From assembly GCA_932521025.1 (NCBI GenBank), contig OW051468.1, forward strand, positions 8,556,064 through 8,620,063: a DNA stretch of 64,000 nt. The letters run 5' to 3'. The position numbers and the translations under genes were made by a program. The notes under the pieces were generated by a model that made no database searches, was not told the origin of the DNA, and saw only the letters and a list, made by a program, of their open reading frames with translations. The number at the start of each line of letters is the position of its first letter. Position 1 is the first letter of the stretch. This DNA is from Oscheius onirici (lineage: Eukaryota; Nematoda; Chromadorea; Rhabditida; Rhabditidae). This document shows, piece after piece, positions 62,857 to 64,000 of this stretch.

Positions 62857-64000
62857 ATGTCCTACCAGCCAGTCTTTTCCTTGTCCTCTCCTCAAAAAGC
62901 CAGCTATGCCCCAAGTCCCGTAAAGTCCAGTCTTCGAGCCTACAATATTGATCTCTCTATCCAGTTGGATGATCCTGGCGGTAGAATTCAAGCCATTTCT
63001 TGTCGATTGGACGAAAGTGACGCCTACAGACCGAAGGACAAGCTTCCCGTCATCTTTAAGCCAAAATGTTCCACTTTGGAACGTCGGAGCAAGAGTACGG
63101 AGGGAATTGTCCGAAGACGAACCATGGGTTCTGGAGATAATCCTCAGAAACCGTGGTACAGTACAAATTGTGACGGTCCCACCTTGAAGAAGCCCTCCGT
63201 TTTGCATGTCGCTGCTCCCGTAGAAATTGACGATTCCATTCCCTTTATTGACGAAGAAGCTCCTCCAAAACCGATGAGGTTATTTGCCGCCCGACCCGTA
63301 GAGTTTGATGAGCTGGGAGCAGTCAAGAAGAGAAACAGTTCCTGGGAAGGGCCTCGGTCCACTCTGACTCTGCCTGATTCTGACTACCGGCCGAAAGTGA
63401 AGGAAGTACCGAAGGTGAATGTGGCTCCAGATGTGAATTTCAAGGCGACTCCTTTTACTTTTACTCCTTCCCAATTGGGTGAAAGTTCTCTATCTTCTCC
63501 TTACTCTGTGTCTTCGCTCTCTAGGAAAGAGAAACCGGAGAGTCCCCAGAAAAAAACGGAATTTCGTCCCCGAATACCTTCCTTTTCTCTCCAAGACTCT
63601 TCTCGGAACGGCCAGAAGTGTCTTGACTCTGTCGAACCAACATATTCTATATCGTCTCTATCGAGGAAAGGAACTCCGCCTCAAACATTCTCCTCTCCAC
63701 GATTTAAGCCAAAGTCTAATCCAGTCGTGGGTAGAAGATCCGAAGACTCGAGACATCCCTCCTTTCCACCTTTTTCAGTCAAGAAGCAAGATTTTTCTCC
63801 GAGGGATCAGGACACTGGAGCTTCTCGAAGCTTTGAGAAATCCTCTGATCCAGAGTTCCGCCCAAGAGTATCATCGTTTTCGGCAAGAGAACCTGCAAGT
63901 TCCGAGTTCAGCAGACCGTTTAGACAAAAAGATATTCCCCAAAGAGGAAGCGAAAACTTCCAACACTCTCCCGACACGTTTTCTTTCAAAATTGCTCAAG
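62857..64000 (+). CDS. Ser/Pro-rich disordered ORF with internal start, runs off the window
   Basis: ATG at 62857 opens a frame to the window end, about 380 residues. In-frame stops lie just before the ATG with no acceptor between, so it is an initiator rather than an exon continuation. Begins MSYQPVFSLSSPQKASYAPS, continuing with AYNIDLSIQLDDPGGRIQ. It has repeated short motifs: YSVSSLSRK and YSISSLSRK; EFRPRIPSFS and EFRPRVSSFS. Mostly disordered and phospho-site-rich. It may be an alternative 5' exon of the FHOD gene from an inner promoter, or a separate nested gene. No domain recognised. Confidence 0.5.
   Translation, partial: MSYQPVFSLSSPQKASYAPSPVKSSLRAYNIDLSIQLDDPGGRIQAISCRLDESDAYRPKDKLPVIFKPKCSTLERRSKSTEGIVRRRTMGSGDNPQKPWYSTNCDGPTLKKPSVLHVAAPVEIDDSIPFIDEEAPPKPMRLFAARPVEFDELGAVKKRNSSWEGPRSTLTLPDSDYRPKVKEVPKVNVAPDVNFKATPFTFTPSQLGESSLSSPYSVSSLSRKEKPESPQKKTEFRPRIPSFSLQDSSRNGQKCLDSVEPTYSISSLSRKGTPPQTFSSPRFKPKSNPVVGRRSEDSRHPSFPPFSVKKQDFSPRDQDTGASRSFEKSSDPEFRPRVSSFSAREPASSEFSRPFRQKDIPQRGSENFQHSPDTFSFKIAQ

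Overview
The window looks like nuclear DNA of a nematode. The genes are split by many very short introns (mostly about 37-50 nt, GT...TTTCAG). Several ATGs sit only a few bases after a consensus acceptor, as expected for spliced-leader trans-splicing. The gene content also fits: tandem C-type lectins, a Patched-related (PTR) protein and F-box-like arrays. Species cannot be named from the sequence. All gene models were spliced by hand from frame, phase and family similarity, so 5' ends and some junctions are approximate.

Layout. 0-8.3 kb: a C-type lectin (+), a GT31-type glycosyltransferase (-), then three tandem two-domain C-type lectins (-) with conserved TATA and GATA-like promoter motifs. 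8.4-12.3 kb: a long protein of 11-residue amphipathic repeats, resembling perilipin-4, synuclein or LEA proteins, with a possible alternative short last exon. 13-16 kb: small secreted Cys-rich genes, one broken copy, and an F-box-like gene. 16.2-20.3 kb: a PTR protein. 20.3-24.6 kb: gene-poor. 24.6-25.5 kb: a probably GPI-anchored C-type lectin. 26.0-26.5 kb: a SINE-like insertion with a tRNA-Glu-like head and a (CTGT)44 tail between 18-bp direct repeats. 27.0-30.3 kb: katanin p80 (-).

32.4-39.3 kb holds three same-strand housekeeping genes that may form an operon: SPCS1, mitochondrial Lon, and TTC1. TTC1 carries an antisense gene inside its large intron. NDUFA13/GRIM-19 (-) and a coiled-coil gene (+) follow head to head. 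42-45 kb: a C2H2/RS/RG-rich protein. 45.3-48.1 kb: an array of F-box-like units (-) with a fused appearance. 49.7-54.1 kb: a compact focal adhesion kinase (-). 54.8-56.4 kb: V-ATPase subunit d (+). 56.5-61.6 kb: gene-poor, with foldback elements. 61.7 kb to the end: the 5' exons of an FHOD-type formin, and a long Ser/Pro-rich ORF that starts inside or after its second intron and runs off the window.

The less ordinary points are the 11-mer repeat gene with its alternative last exon, the tRNA-derived element family, two families of palindromic elements in introns and spacers, the nested gene in TTC1, the compact FAK lacking its usual regulatory linkers, and the composite F-box array. No clearly new multi-gene system was found.
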